DNA from: Phaseolus vulgaris | Lineage: Eukaryota > Streptophyta > Magnoliopsida > Fabales > Fabaceae | Length of the DNA stretch: 64,000 nt | Reading direction: 5' to 3' | NCBI RefSeq assembly: GCF_000499845.2 | Contig: NC_023757.2 | Span: 37,719,314-37,783,313 of the forward strand | Part shown: in pieces, positions 50,352 through 63,189 of the stretch | How the letters are laid out: every line of letters starts with the position of its first letter | Position numbering within the stretch: position 1 is the stretch's first letter | Made by a program: the position numbers and the translations under genes | Notes under the pieces: generated by a model | What the model saw: only the letters and a program-made list of their open reading frames with translations | The model's database searches: none | What the model was told of the DNA's origin: nothing

Positions 50352-52845
50352 GGTTTGTGAGAAGAGAAGGGGTTTTAGAATTAGGGTTTTGCTTGCATCC
50401 TACCCATGCATGTTCAACTATTCATTAACAAGAATGGGAAAAAAACAAAGTAAGTAGAACAAAATATCCTAAATTGTACTTTTTGCATATATTTCTGTGG
50501 TAGTCTATACTGCAGAGGGTAAAAGAGGCATAAAAGTAGACATTTGTTTTGTTTTTGCTTTATCAGATGCAAAGTATTGATGCTGCTATCAAGGGAAGAA
50601 TTGGATTCCTATAATTGGCATTTTCTGGCTTATAAATTTACCCTTAAGTTTCACATATAATAACAATGCCCCACCACTAAACTCTCTATTTAAAGCTTTT
50701 TCTTTTTATTTTTCCACTGTTAGTGCTTTCACTTAATTTTTTAAATCAATTAAGATGTTTTTTTTATTAAAAACAAAATTTACCCGATTTTGTAAAATGT
50801 TTAAAGGATATTTTTTCTCGAATTAATTAAAATTAAAACTTTATTTTAATAATAATAAATATTAACTTTTGTTATTACTATCTATATAGAACTATAATTT
50901 TAAATAAAAATGGTTATTGATTATAAAAAAACCACATATAAATCTTGTTTTATTATTAAAATACCCACTCAACCTCCAATCACTTACTGTTAAAGTGGTC
51001 TATATTTAACTACAGGTGCCTTTTGTCTGGGGATTTTCATACTTAAGCAATGACAGTTTTTTCTGTAAAGCAATCAATCTTTTTCTCTGTGAAATTCTTG
51101 GGGTGTGCAAAAGAAATACTGCACAACACACAGTACTTGTTATAAGTCATTTTTATTTTAAAAAATCAAACATATTAGAGTAAAAAAATAAAATATAAAT
51201 ATAAACTTTTATACTGATTCATTCTTTCAGAATAGTTACATCTATTTTTTTTTTAATTATCTTGACTAGTTCATTATACTTTATGATACACAAGAAAATA
51301 ACAAAAAGCAACCATTAAGATATTAAATCCTACAGTTTTTTTTTAAATTTTTTTGTGAGTTTGAAATCTTTGTTTTTATGGTTGAATGTGTTAATTTAGT
51401 TTTGAAAAGTGTATCGATTGCGATGGTAAGAGAGAATTTGTGTCATAGGAATAAGGTCATTTTTAAAGGTAGAGTGGTGGATTATTCTGAGATTTTTTCA
51501 GTGATCCAACTGAAGACTTGATCTTGAATAACTTCTAAAGTTCCCTCAACCTGCTTCTATTTGTCAGATTGATTTCTTGACCGTGGTATGTTTGTACTCG
51601 TTTAACTTGTTTGTTCTTTCTTAGGTTGATGAGTTAACTACAAAAAAATCATTAAATATAAATCAATTTTAAAGATAAAAAATATTTAATTGTTATATTG
51701 ACTAAATTATAGATAATTTTTTTAAACGAAATATTTCTAAATTAATTTCTATTATTGTTAAAAAATTTATACTAAAAAATAAATTCTAAAATAAAAAAAT
51801 TATAAGTTTTTTAACATGTATACGATAGAATATCCATTGTGAGTGAGCATTTAATGCATATCGGAAACACAGACGCAGGAGAGAAAGTTTGAAGAGAACC
51901 AATTTTAAGCACATGGCCACTGGTTTTCTTCATTCGTCTCAATTGTCTGAATTTCTTCTCCTGAAACACGTCTCAATATATTGCTATGATGGATACCTTG
52001 ATTTCGAGATACACTTTTTCTCTAGATAACTAAAATAAGTTCTTTAACCTCCTTTTTTTCAATCTGTCTATTTTAATTATTTCTCTTTTTCACATTCTTT
52101 TTAATGATCAAATAACTTTCATTCTAGAAACAAAACTCTTGTTTCCTTTATTTAGCCAACGCCCATTGATTTAGTACCATCAATTTTAAAAGATAACTTC
52201 TCATACTAACTATCATCATTTTATTTTATTAAATCTATCATTGTACTTCACATTAATTAATATTATTTAATTTATTTATTTTCTAACATCTTCTCCTACA
52301 TGCAAAGCTTTCTAAGAGGAGAAGAAAGATTCCCACGTGAGAAGGCTTTGTCTATGGAAACTCCATGAAACTTTATCTAAATTCCATGACGAGGGAGTAA
52401 AAGCGTGCTTCTTCCTAATACAAGCACGGAAATATTAGGATGGTAATCGAGTGAGTTAAGGTGGAGTATTTTTTACATTCCAAATTAGAGAAGTCAAAAT
52501 TTATTTTTAATAAGTAAATATATTTTAGTTGTATAATTTACAATGATATTTTAGATAAAATTATATTTCAAATTATATAATACATGATGCATTTTTGGAT
52601 ATAAAATGTACAATTTATAATGTATTTTTTTGGTAATTGTGCAATTTGAAAAATTCCAAAATACATAATCTGGAATAGACATGCATAGCAGTGAGAACGA
52701 AAAAAATTAGGAAGATTATATTTGATCATTTCACCACTCCCATGTGGTACAGGTTGAAATCATAGAGGTACATGAAGAAATGGGCCATAATATGTTAGGG
52801 CCATGCATTGAGAATGTGCTTGGCGCCCATGTATTAAAAAAAAGG
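50352..52845. other. 3' flank of the EFM-like gene and AT-rich spacer
   Basis: The first 300 bases are probably 3' untranslated region. From about 51635 to 51815 there is a decayed relative of the CACTA MITEs. The stretch 52440-52760 has features of another degraded MITE, with AT-rich interior and short GATTATGTAT-like palindrome remnants. No gene was seen. Confidence 0.4.
51635..51815. mobile_element. Decayed CACTA-type MITE fragment
   Basis: Opens AACTACAAAAAAATCATTAA, one base off the CACTA end of the copies at 40607 and 41086, and continues in the same order (AAATCAATTTTA, ATTAGTT-like, CTAAATTA). Only the left part is clear. Confidence 0.5.
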
Positions 52846-53690
52846 CAAATTCTCTCTTCACCATATCAATTTCAACTGTACCCAATTTTCTATTAAAATA
52901 ACGAAAATATTTTTTCAAAATAACAAAAATAACCTTGAGAAGGATGTGGATAAAACAATATTTTCAGAAACCTCTGTTCCAGAATATATTTTCAAATTCC
53001 AACTGCACCCAATTTTCTATTAAAATAATGAAAATGTATTTTCAAATTTTGTGTTCTGAATTTTCTTTTCCTAAATGTAATACATTTTGGATTTCCTTTT
53101 CCATAATGAGATTTTGACTTTTGAATTATATTTTTTGAATTTTAGATTTTCAAAGAGGATAATCTTAAAAAAATATAAAAGATGCAAGATTAAAATTGAT
53201 ATGCTGCAGGGAAAACTTGGCAGACTTATTTACTTGAAAAAGAGCCCTACTACTCCAGTTTTAGTGGTTACGTGAGGATGAGATTCTGTTTTTTTGGCAA
53301 ATTCTTCCTGCATCATATCAATTTTTTAAATTTCTAAAACTACCCTCCTGCACCATATCAATTTTAACCTCCATCATATCAATTTTTTAAATTTCCAAAA
53401 CTACCCTTATTCTAAATTAAAAAATCTAAAATAATAATTATAATTGAGAAATAAAAAAATACATGCTGGAAAAAAAATTCTGAACACAACTAAGAACATT
53501 CTAGATAAAAAATTTCAGAATTCAAAAATATGTTCCGAAAATTGAAATCCAAAATATTTCAGATAAAATTTCAAAAATAATTTTTCTATTTTTGTGTAAG
53601 ATTATTTTCGTCATTTAAAAGGAGTATTTTTATCATTTTCTAGAGTTGATTGGGTACATGCTGAAATTGATATGGTGTAAGGGAGAAATT
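52846..53690. mobile_element. DNA element with about 40-bp inverted ends (unclassified)
   Basis: The left end (52846-52888) includes CACCATATCAATTTCA and GTACCCAAT. The right end (53646-53690) holds the reverse complement of the same two blocks, in matching order with a few mismatches. Inside, a 47-bp block (CAACTG(T/C)ACCCAATTTTC and onward) is repeated near 52873 and 52994. Further CATATCAATTTT motifs near 53310-53380 suggest nesting of related copies. There is no transposase. The target duplication was not resolved. Confidence 0.6.
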
Positions 53691-54854
53691 GATATGCTGA
53701 AATTGATATGTTTTAAAATGATTAATTTTAGCTTTTTAAAGTTTGACTTTCGAATTATCTAAAAAAAATCTGGAACAATCTTTCCAGAATTTATTAAATA
53801 CATTCTAGAACACTTTTTGAAATATTATAAATTTTTCAAACAAAAATTTCAGAATAAAATTTTTGAAATACATTATAAATGCGTTTTTCAAAATAAGTTT
53901 TCGAGAACAAACTTTCCAGAACAATGTTTAAAAACAAGCTTTATGGAACTTTTTTTTTTCACTCTTCTCTATAATGTTCTCCTTCTCTTCCTCAGTGACA
54001 GTGCAGCAGCAGTGGTGGGGTTAAGTGAGGGAAAAGCGGACAGAGGGGAACTGGGTCATTTCACCCAACTGTAGGGGGTGTAGGAAGCCAAAGCCATACG
54101 TTTCTTCCATTAAACCAGCAAAAGTAAACCAGGCCTAATCTACTATTTACCCAAATCTAGTAAAATTTTCATGCCAAGATTCTCACTTTTCTTACCAGAA
54201 TACATTCATAATTTCTACTTAACATCTAATTAAGTTTTATTCACCAGGTTAACCCATTTAAGTTTTTCAGTTAAGGCATCGTAACTAAGTTGGACATCAA
54301 CCAAATTTGGTTAAAAGCTTCAAGTGGCAAACTATGTGTGCCAACTTTTGCTACGGATTTTTCAGTACCTCTTAGATCAGTCCATATTGGTGACAATGTA
54401 TTTTATAGGATGTCAGTAGTTCAAACTTTAGTATATTACCAAAAACTCGTCACTCCAGTATCTGCGCCATGCAACGGAGCCAATAAACATTTTCCTAGTA
54501 GCAAGTGCAGTACACCAACTAGTCAGTTTTTCATGCCAAAACACAAGCTTTTGGATAAAAAATACCAGATCATGCAATGGAATACGAAAAGTACCACGTA
54601 CGGCTAGTTTTCTCTAGTGAATTTATAACAGATGAAGTCAAAATTATGACCAAGTAACCAACAACTAAACAGTATAAGCAAAACTCTATTGATGCTATTT
54701 AGTAAAAGCTAGAGTTGTTGAATCAGAAAAGGAAAAATAGAAGAGATTCATTGATTTATCCAAGCATATTTTCATTCATATCAGACAAGGCATGATGTGC
54801 TAAACCCATTTTAAAGCATTAGTGACACAATCTGAAACTCCCAAAGATATATTA
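53691..54854. other. Intergenic region between the unclassified element and the RRM gene
   Basis: AT-rich to about 53960, then a more GC-rich patch (about 53985-54075) ending near GGGGGTGTAGGAAGCC, which resembles the end motif of the MITE at 32714. From 54100 on it is ordinary sequence that may include the 3' untranslated region of the minus-strand gene ending at 54855. Open frame 54290-54607 is unrecognised. Confidence 0.4.
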
Positions 54855-57800
54855 CTATCTAGCATCAAGACTTCCATTTGTTAGTAGTCCATCCTTTAAT
54901 CCAACGCCATCACCATCAATCTCTAACAGTACGGTATCAATTAGAGTCTGCAAGCCACCAAGAGAAAACACTTAGTCGTGCTACTATCACGATTTCATCT
55001 CATCCATTTGGGACGTGGAGATAGAGAACAAAGGAAAGAAAACAACTGGAGTAATAGGAACAACTGAACTCACTAAATCCAACTCAGAAATTTATCAGAC
55101 AACTCCAAACATCACACAATGTTCATAATTTCAAATCAATAACGATGAGCAAACATTAGAGATCTTTCGAATCTCAACAGGTCTATTTCAGACATCTTAA
55201 TTTCTTAAAAAAAAATGTTTTCCACTGTATTTTATGGCATATTTTTTTTTTCTTTTTAGACATAAATATATTTTTTTATCCCTACAAGTATTGTTAAATA
55301 TGATTTTAGTAAAAAAAGCTTTTGGGTTTTGGTCCTCACAGATTTATTTATATTTTAAATATCTATCTACAATTTAGTGATCACATAACATGCATTTATA
55401 CGAGCCATGTAAATGATCATCATGAGGTGGCATGTATGGACATGTAATCATTACTGAGTATTAAAAGGGACCAATTTCCAAAAATTAAAAGGATGACGAT
55501 CAAAACTAACAAAAAAAATTGGAGGTCTAAATTCAAATTTAGCATATTTACATAAATAAAAACATATTTTACCCTTCACTTCGGGTTCTACTATGGAGAT
55601 TAACTATCTGTGACAACTAATTTAATTGATGTTTCTTGTATATTCACGGCATATCTTATCCTTCTAATGATTTACATTTATACATCTCTTTCATTACTAA
55701 AATTTCTTATCTCAAAATAAAATCCATATCTTTGGCCCCAATGTAACAAATTACAAAAGACAGAAATTGTTTGTTAGGGACTGGGATATTATGGAGTGCC
55801 TAAGTCTCACATCGAGAAGTATGAGTGCAAAGTGCAATATTTCAGTGTTCGGTTCTTTCCCCTCAGTGGCTAGCTTTTGAGGGTGGGTCCACAAGTGCTT
55901 GGATGCTTATTAACTGGTAGCAAAACTAGTTGTTAGTGCCTCAAAAAGGGCTACCTGCTTGATGTTAGACTTGAGCACTCCCACAATACCCAAGTTCCTA
56001 TCATATCATAGGCCCAAAAGATAAATACCATACGTAATTTTAAAGATAAACGGGGCAACAGAAAAAAAAAAAGAGTCATAAGACTCGTCTTTTATACAAA
56101 TTGTACTATATAGTGCATCTATGTTGACAGACAAAATTCAAGGTAGCATAACAATTTGAACAAACATTTTATAAAGGAAGCATTTGTCACATAATTCTAC
56201 ATAAAATTCATTATGCATAATGCACAAAATCATGTGATATTGAAAAAGCAGTATCCAAGATCACAATGTATAATGTAATCATTTTTTAAAAAACACAAGA
56301 CATACTTTGCAGACTTGTACAGAAATCAGAATTACGTGGTGTTAAGGCACAAACCTGAAGTTCCTTTTCACTAGTTTTAAGCCTTTCTGTGCAATCTTTC
56401 ACTTGCAGAAAACATTTACGCAGCTGAATATCAATTGCCCAAACCCAATGTTAGCAATAGTACATGAATTTGACAATAGTATAGGGACTGCAAATATCTA
56501 ATGTATAATTATGACAACTAGATACTACCTTCATCAACTGCATCTGATGATATGAAGAGTTTTTCTTTGCATTGACCAGTGCATCCTCCAGTTTCTGCAG
56601 TAAATATCTTCCAGGTCAGAATATAATACAGATTTTTTGTTCAAAGGACAATCAAAAGAGTATAGCAAAACAGATACCTTAGATTGCTTTTGCAATTCCT
56701 TAACCTGGACCTTTTTCTCTTCCAATCCCTCTTCCATTTGAGAAACCTGAAAAACCAAGAAATTCCACTTCCCACATCATCAACACACATCAGAAATAAA
56801 ACTAACACAGGGCGCTGGAGGACTTATTATTCGGAATTGGAAGATTTCTCAACTAAGTGATATGCCAACTCAGTATTTAGAAAACATTGGATTCAGGGAA
56901 TTCTTCGTATGCATTTGTATGCACTGTGATGAATTCAAGTGTGGAGATAAGTGAAGTGAGCAATATATATAGAGTAAGACCCATAAACCTAATTGGCTTC
57001 AAATTCTGGGTTAGAGATGATGTTAGGTGTATAAACCTAACTCTTATACCATATTAGGAAGTAAATTTTAAATCTAATTCATCCTCACAAAACAAGCTTG
57101 TAAAGTGAGGATTACCCCACTTGTATAACTGTAAATTGGTCTAATCCCTAGTCGATGTAAGATCTCCAACAAAGTGTCTTATATATGGGTCCACTCATGA
57201 CTCGTGACTCATCGGATGAGCAATATATAAAGAGAAAAACCATTGGATCCATTTGTGGAAAGTGTCGAGTCACAGAGGTTCGTGGGTAGAACATTTTCGA
57301 GGTGGAGGGGGGTTTGCAATGTGTAGAGGACTCAGACTTTAGGAGAAAATTGTGAGGAATTCAACTATAGAATCAGGAGTCCCTCGTCAAGTGGGAATGA
57401 GTAGGTGAACAATATAAGGAGAAAAATCCACAAATCTATCTTTAAAATTTTAGGTTGGAAATGGTGCCAGATCTCTAATATATGGGTTGACTCGGGATTC
57501 ATCGAATCCACATCTCCTAGGTCAGGTACATGGTCTCCCGGTATGTCTACTCGAGGAACCAAAAAATGCAATTGTTGAGTCAGAAGAAAATATTTGTCAC
57601 TATCAAAAAGCTACTTGCTAGCATGGGCTTGACCATTTAACAAATTTTAATCATTCATTCATGTTTGCTCTAAAAGAGATTACAAACCTCTTTTTTTAGT
57701 TGATCAAGCTGCTTAGTTGAGCTCTCTAATTGTGCTTCTACCTGAAATCCACACAAAAAATTTAAACCAAAAAAAAAAAAAATGTATCACATTCAGCTTC

Positions 57801-59016
57801 AATTTATTTTATGCCAATATGCTACCTGGACAAGAAATTCAGAATTCATCATTTCAGAAATTTGAAGGCATTCGCATTACCTGATCATCATGAGCACCAG
57901 TTGATTCCGATGAAAGATCCATGCTATGTTGATTAGTAACATTCAAGCTGCAGAAAAAACACTAATAAGACCAGTAGATGATGCATGCAACATATGTAAA
58001 TCGAAGAAGAATGGTTGGAAATAAACATATGTCAAGGAGTATGTCAAGGAAAATGGATGGAAATCTTACTCATTGTTTCTCCTTGACTGATCTTTTCTAT
58101 CTTCATCAAAACTTCTATCAAGGTCACTTGTCCCATCCGTTTTCCTGTCTGCAATAAAATCCAAGTTGTGGTCTCTATCCACATCTCCATCATCCCCCCT
58201 ATGTTCTTCTTCATCTTCAGCTCTATCATCCTCTCTACTCCAGTCATTGTCTAACATAGGATCTCTATCTTGATCATAATCATGCATATGCTCAAATCTT
58301 CTATCCCTGTCCTGGTCTCGGTCTCGAGACCTATCACGGTCTCGATTCCAATCATTGCTCCGATTCCTGTATCCATCCCTACCACTATTATCATGATCAT
58401 AATCTCGGTCTCGGTCTCTCCCACGATCCCAGTCTCCATTCCTCTCATCATTATGATAATAATACCGTTCTCTGCCAAAGTTTGGCCTGCCCCCACGAGA
58501 CCTCACCCCATTAACTTTAACCACACGACCGTCAATGGTCTGATTCAGAACAACAGAGCGTCAGACGCCTAAAACTCAAGCTAACCACAACAATGACATT
58601 TCATAACCAAATATTGACTACCCTAAAACAAGTAAAAGAGGATAAATAATTAAATTACATACTCTGCCATTCATGTCGTTGATGGCGTCGATTGCTGACC
58701 TAGGATTTGTGAAAGTAACAAAACAATAGCACTTCCCCCTACTGCGTTGGTCGTTGATAATCTGAAAAAAAAAAAAAAAACTTTGGCGATTGAAACGAAA
58801 CCCCAATGGGTGGAATTGATTATTTGTGAAAGGAATTACATAAATAAGGTGGCGATAAACAAAGTTGGTTAAAACCCTAAAAGAGACAGAGTTAGAAAAG
58901 TGGACCTTCACATCGAGAATGGCACCATACAAATTGAAGACAGTGCGAATGGTTTCCTCGGTGATGTCGTAAGGGAGACCCCCAACATATATAGAGCTAT
59001 CGTCGTCTATCGTCAT
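54855..59016 (-). CDS. RRM protein with Arg/Asp-rich middle and coiled-coil tail (splicing-factor-like)
   Basis: Nine exons on the minus strand: 58906-59016, 58663-58761, 58070-58539, 57881-57947, 57688-57741, 56678-56746, 56529-56594, 56355-56423 and 54855-54947. All have GT/AG ends and agreeing phases; 365 residues. One RRM (about 7-80) has RNP2 IYVGGLP (9-15) and RNP1 KCYCFVTF (47-54), where the usual Gly/Ala is Cys. Residues about 95-190 are dense in Arg-Asp pairs (DRGRDRDRDYDHD, DRSRDRDQDRDRR), the RD-type relative of RS domains. Exons 4-8, each 54-69 nt, encode heptad-like helices (LESSTKQLDQLKKE, VSQMEEGLEEKKVQVKELQK), probably a coiled coil for pairing. The likely role is nuclear RNA processing; the exact family name is not recognised. 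Intron 8 (54948-56354) and intron 5 (56747-57687) carry repeat relics. Confidence 0.9.
55240..55575. mobile_element. Probable MITE-like repeat in intron 8 of the RRM gene
   Basis: Opens near ACATAAATATATTTTTTTAT and closes near TTACATAAATAAAAACATAT, partly inverted. The interior has phrases such as GGTCCTCACAGAT and GGGACCAATTT that are common in plant dispersed repeats. Ends and target duplication are not exact, so the class is open. Confidence 0.35.
55770..55990. mobile_element. Possible solo LTR relic in intron 8 of the RRM gene
   Basis: Contains TAAGTCTCACATCGAGAAGT, a phrase common at LTR and TRIM ends in plants, in a less AT-rich block of about 220 bp unlike the intron around it. No second copy is nearby. 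Confidence 0.35.
56930..57560. mobile_element. TRIM/LTR relics in intron 5 of the RRM gene
   Basis: At about 57040-57175 the sequence CTCTTATACCATATTAGGAAG ... TAAGATCTCCAACA follows the same order as the LTR and primer site of the TRIM at 38859-39234, but diverged. Phrases of the type GAGCAATATATA..AGAG..AAACCCAT recur near 56958, 57207 and 57406, suggesting about three partial copies in a row. None is intact. Confidence 0.5.
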
Positions 59017-62000
59017 TTTTCCTTTTCTGCGGTCTATCGATCTTAGCTGACCTTACATTATATATTGTCTTTGCATGCTATGAATGCTGTTCTTGCTTTG
59101 CGTCAACCTTCAAACTTCACTTCTTCTTCCTTCCTCACTGCCACTATCCCCTAATCCTTATTCAGTCAACCCCAACTTTCTACTTCACTCAAATTCTAAT
59201 TAATGTCTTTAAGAGTGTGTTTCAACGAGTGAATTGTAAGGAGAGGACAAAGATACGTGTGTGAACGGTAATAGCTTGGAAAAGAGGTTCTTTGAGTATT
59301 GAAAAAGAGGTTCTTTGAATTCTTGAATTAATCAGCAAAACTAAGAAGTGAAGGGGAAGTTCTTGAGAAATGTTGTGAGTATGATTCTTAAAAAATATTA
59401 ATCCTTGAAATTGTAAAATTAGAAGTTTTGTATTTATGATTAAAATTAATTCAAAATAAAATATAATTAATTATTTGTATATGTTAGAACATTATTTTTA
59501 GAATTGAAACTTAGTAGAAAGAAATATAAATTATTTTATATTGTAAATATATGTAAAATTATTAAAAATAAATTTAACAAAATTAAATCAAATTTAAAGT
59601 TAATAAATATTAAACATGAATAATAATAAGTTATTTATATTTTCTATTTACCTTTGGATTAAAACCGTAATTACGAATTATTTAATATTCGGTTAATACA
59701 TATAAAAATGTCTAAAAGAATTCATAAAATATGAATAAAATTTAACTTAATTATTATTGTTAATATTATTACTATTTTTAATTTTAATATTATTACTTTT
59801 ATAATTTAATTATTGTTTTAAAAATTTTATAATAATATTTATTTATTTTGATTATTTTTTATTATTACTTATTTATGATTTTATATAATAAAATTCTTTA
59901 TTATTATTACTTTATAAAAAAATTATTATTATTTTAAAATTTTATTACCATTATTATTCTTTATGATTTTATAATATTATTATTATTATATAAATTTATA
60001 TATTATTATTATATTATATAATTATATTCGTTATGTTATATTCAGTGATTATCCTTTATATAACCATGAATGAAACCATGTGAAAGCTAATAATGAATAA
60101 TGTATTTATGGAAAATACTATAGTATAGCAACACAAGAACTAGGCATAATGCAATAATAAGAAAATGAGGATTAAATTTGTAAAAGTTTGTATACATTTG
60201 ATTTTTTTTCTTATATATAAAAAATTACTAGAGTGAATTATTTCGCAAATAAATTTTTTATGTTCAAATTAAGAATGTGTTTTTTTTTTCAAATAAGTTT
60301 ATAAGAAAAAGAGATGACGAATTTTGTTTAATAGACACATTATAAATGTCTATGAATCATATTTTAAAGTCATGGAGAATACATGATAAATGATGAAAAA
60401 AAAGTCGTTGTTTCGAAAAGTGACTCCCAAAGAAAGATGGTTAGGGTTGGGAGAGAGGGGGAATGGTTTAGGATTGAGGGTAATGACGAGATTTTGATGT
60501 GGAGACATGTGTGCATAACAATACCATTGACACTTACCACATCATTAGTCGTTAATGTCGTTGGTGAAAATTTAACAAAAGGGACAAATTGCATATTTTA
60601 AAAAAAAATTGAGGACTAAATTGATTTTTATTTAAAACCATTGTAGTAAATTGTTGACCCTAAATGTAGAGAGTAAAAAGGTAATTAAACCAAAATATTA
60701 TTAGCATGAAGTAACCAGCAAGCTTTAACTCTAAAAATTAGGTTAAATAGAGCACCAAACTTTTTTACACAAACCGTGATCGTCTTAGCGCATACCAGTC
60801 AGATAACAAGAAAGACACAACATATCTATACTGACTCACCTTGAATTTTTTGCTACATGTAAAACTCTTAAAGGATTCTATTATACTACAAGAAGACATT
60901 GATTACTACTAAGTACATATATCACTCTTGATAAATACAAGTGCATAAGTCATTATTGTTTATCTCTTTTTAATCTCCCCATGAGACTAAAAATTTCAAA
61001 CTCAAAGTAATGATATTTCTAGAGTAGTTTTTATTTTGTGTAATTTTTTCTATTAGACTTTACCAAAAAGAAAAGTGAAAATTGATCATATGAGTCTTCA
61101 ATATATATCAAGTCAAAGGTTAACCACAATTTTACAACATACATGGATAGTTAAGTTAATGGAATTGTCTACAAATATGGTTGTTGATGCTTGTCTATGC
61201 ATGATATAAGTGGAAAACAATGTTATTAATACCTAGGTCCACCGAACACAGTGAAAATGGAAGCGGACTCACTATTTTGGCTTGTTGACCTAATTAAGTC
61301 TGTCCCGCACAATAGTTAAAAGGATGTTTATTCTTGCACCTCTCAAATTTCTTCATACACCCCATCAATTTTAGAAATCAAATATCGAAAGTCAAAATAG
61401 TTGTTCTAAATTTTGGAAGGTAAAATTGTTGTTCCGAAAATGTTAGTTTAGATTTTTTTTTCTCTTCTAAATTTTCATTTCCATAATTGACATTTATATT
61501 AAATTTTGAAATTAATGAGATGAAAGAAAAAAATTTGATAGAATGTAGGAAGAAGTATCATAATAAAAAATACAAAATTATCTCCTTTAACTTTTGTTTT
61601 TTTTTATATATATTACGTATTATAAGTAAATTAATATTTTTTTAATTCAAGACATGTCAATAAATTGAGCCCGGTGAGGGGCAATCCGCCCCCACATTTT
61701 ATGGGCTTGTCTCTTACAAGACGGTGGGTTGTCTTAATTTTTTTTGCAGGATGTTCGGAAGGAAGTTGTTTTGGAAATCTGAGCTGTGTAGTTGGCTCAA
61801 TGTGAGTTGATAAGGAACATAATTAAGTAGGTTTGGTTGATTTGAATTGTTTTTGAAGTGTGTTTTCGGGGGGTTCTTTCCTGATTGATTGATAACGTGT
61901 GATGTTTGTAAGTGGATTTGTTTTTTAGATACAGTGTTGCTTGTTTTAGTTATGTGGATGGACTTTATGGACCATAGTAAATTGAAGGGATAATTTAGGT

Positions 62001-62200
62001 GAGTTTGAAATTTATTTTTTTTAGGTTAATGTATAGGGATTGTGATATGCGTGAAATATCTAATATCATATTAATTTTTTTTATTGATAAAAATAACTTT
62101 TTAAAATTCAATTTTACAATGAGAATAATGTTTTTATAGAATAATGTTTTTATACAAGTACAATATGAATTATATATTGTTACTGCTAGAGAGATGATAC
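59017..62200. other. 5' flank of the RRM gene and AT-rich spacer
   Basis: After a short leader the DNA becomes extremely AT-rich with many TTA/ATT triplets (about 59750-60030). Around 60380-60630 is a less AT-rich block ending GGACTAAATTGATTTTT, a phrase typical of plant dispersed repeats. Around 61335-61560 TTCTTGCACCTC and TAGGAAGAAG suggest another small MITE. A GC-rich patch lies at 61662-61740. No gene was seen. Confidence 0.4.
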
Positions 62201-62214
62201 CTAGAGAACTATTG

Positions 62215-62610
62215 AAAATTTCGTCTTCTTCCTTCCTTCAGACAGGTTGCTAAAGCTTCACTGTGATCCTTCTAGTCTTCACGCTATTCTTTCGGCTCTG
62301 AGTCTCGGATGAATGCCAAATGGGAAGGTACCTGCAGAAGGCACTCCGACGCTCAAGTCAGTAAAGAGTGTATTCGACACTCGGGCGTATACAGTGATAA
62401 TGACGTACCTTTCTTTTTGGAATGTGTCCTATTTATATTATTTTAATGAACTTACCTTATTGGACTCGATTAGTGGAATGAATCACACTCATGGTTGTAT
62501 TACCTAATTCTTAATGGTAGTTTAGCTTCACTGACCTTGGTTTGAGTGTTATCAACGACCTGACCGTCCGTGGGGTCTCGGTCACCTCAGTCGGTCCATA
62601 CCAGTAGATA
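62215..62610 (+). mobile_element. Probable LTR-type repeat fragment
   Basis: Holds GAAGGTACCTGCAGAAGGCA followed by CTCCGACGCTCAAGTCAGTA, phrases I associate with high-copy legume repeats. The block is much less AT-rich than its surroundings. No matching second copy, primer site or coding domain lies in the window, so the class is uncertain. Confidence 0.4.
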
Positions 62611-62753
62611 TATAAATGATTTTATCTATTAAATTCATCCGATAAACCAAATTTAAACTTTGTGAGCTTATTTCTATGATATTTTAATAAGTTGTTGAAA
62701 CTTATTTTGTAAGCATAGGAAGAAGGAGAGAACATTTAATTTGATACGCAGTA

Positions 62754-63189
62754 TTAAAAGGGTTGAATGATAGATCGGTTGTAGAATGTAAAAATCAAGA
62801 ATTTGGCCTGTCCCACGGCTACTATTGCTTTTTTGTTGCATTCTACACTTTTCTTAAAGTGAGAAATGATGAGCATAAAGAAAGGCCAACAAGTTGAGAC
62901 AATCAATGCAAAGCAAAGGAAGAGTTTCTTTAACTTCATATGTAATAAGCACAACATGTATACCAGAATGATTGCTAACATCATATGGATAACCACCAAC
63001 CTCATACTACCACTATGCATGTTGCCTTCTTCCTTTGCTTCGTCTAAATCATTACCTATAAATTAATCAGGACAAAAAGCTTAAAAGATCAATGCCTTTA
63101 GCATTTGTCCTTTGTATACGTAAGTACACCTTTCGTTGCCCTCTTCCCACTGTAATGACATGATGCTGGTAGGGCTCTGCTCCTAAAAC
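62754..63189 (-). CDS. Candidate last exons of a small membrane protein (unrecognised)
   Basis: The minus strand has an open stretch with VLGAEPYQHHVITVGRGQRK (exon about 63120-63189) that can be joined in phase, across a short 64-nt intron, to 62754-63055. The second part reads NDLDEAKEEGNMHSGSMRLV, then two strongly hydrophobic segments (VIHMMLAIILVYMLCLL and LFLCFALIVSTCWPFFMLII), then a Lys-containing tail ending IIQPF. The composition looks like protein rather than chance in AT-rich DNA, but the intron is shorter than usual for plants. I do not recognise the family and found no upstream exons. The opposite strand also has a short open frame. Confidence 0.3.

Noticed and set aside
58270..58572. 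Plus-strand open frame rich in Ile, Pro, Ser and Val
   Set aside because: Antisense to the Arg/Asp-rich exon of the RRM gene.
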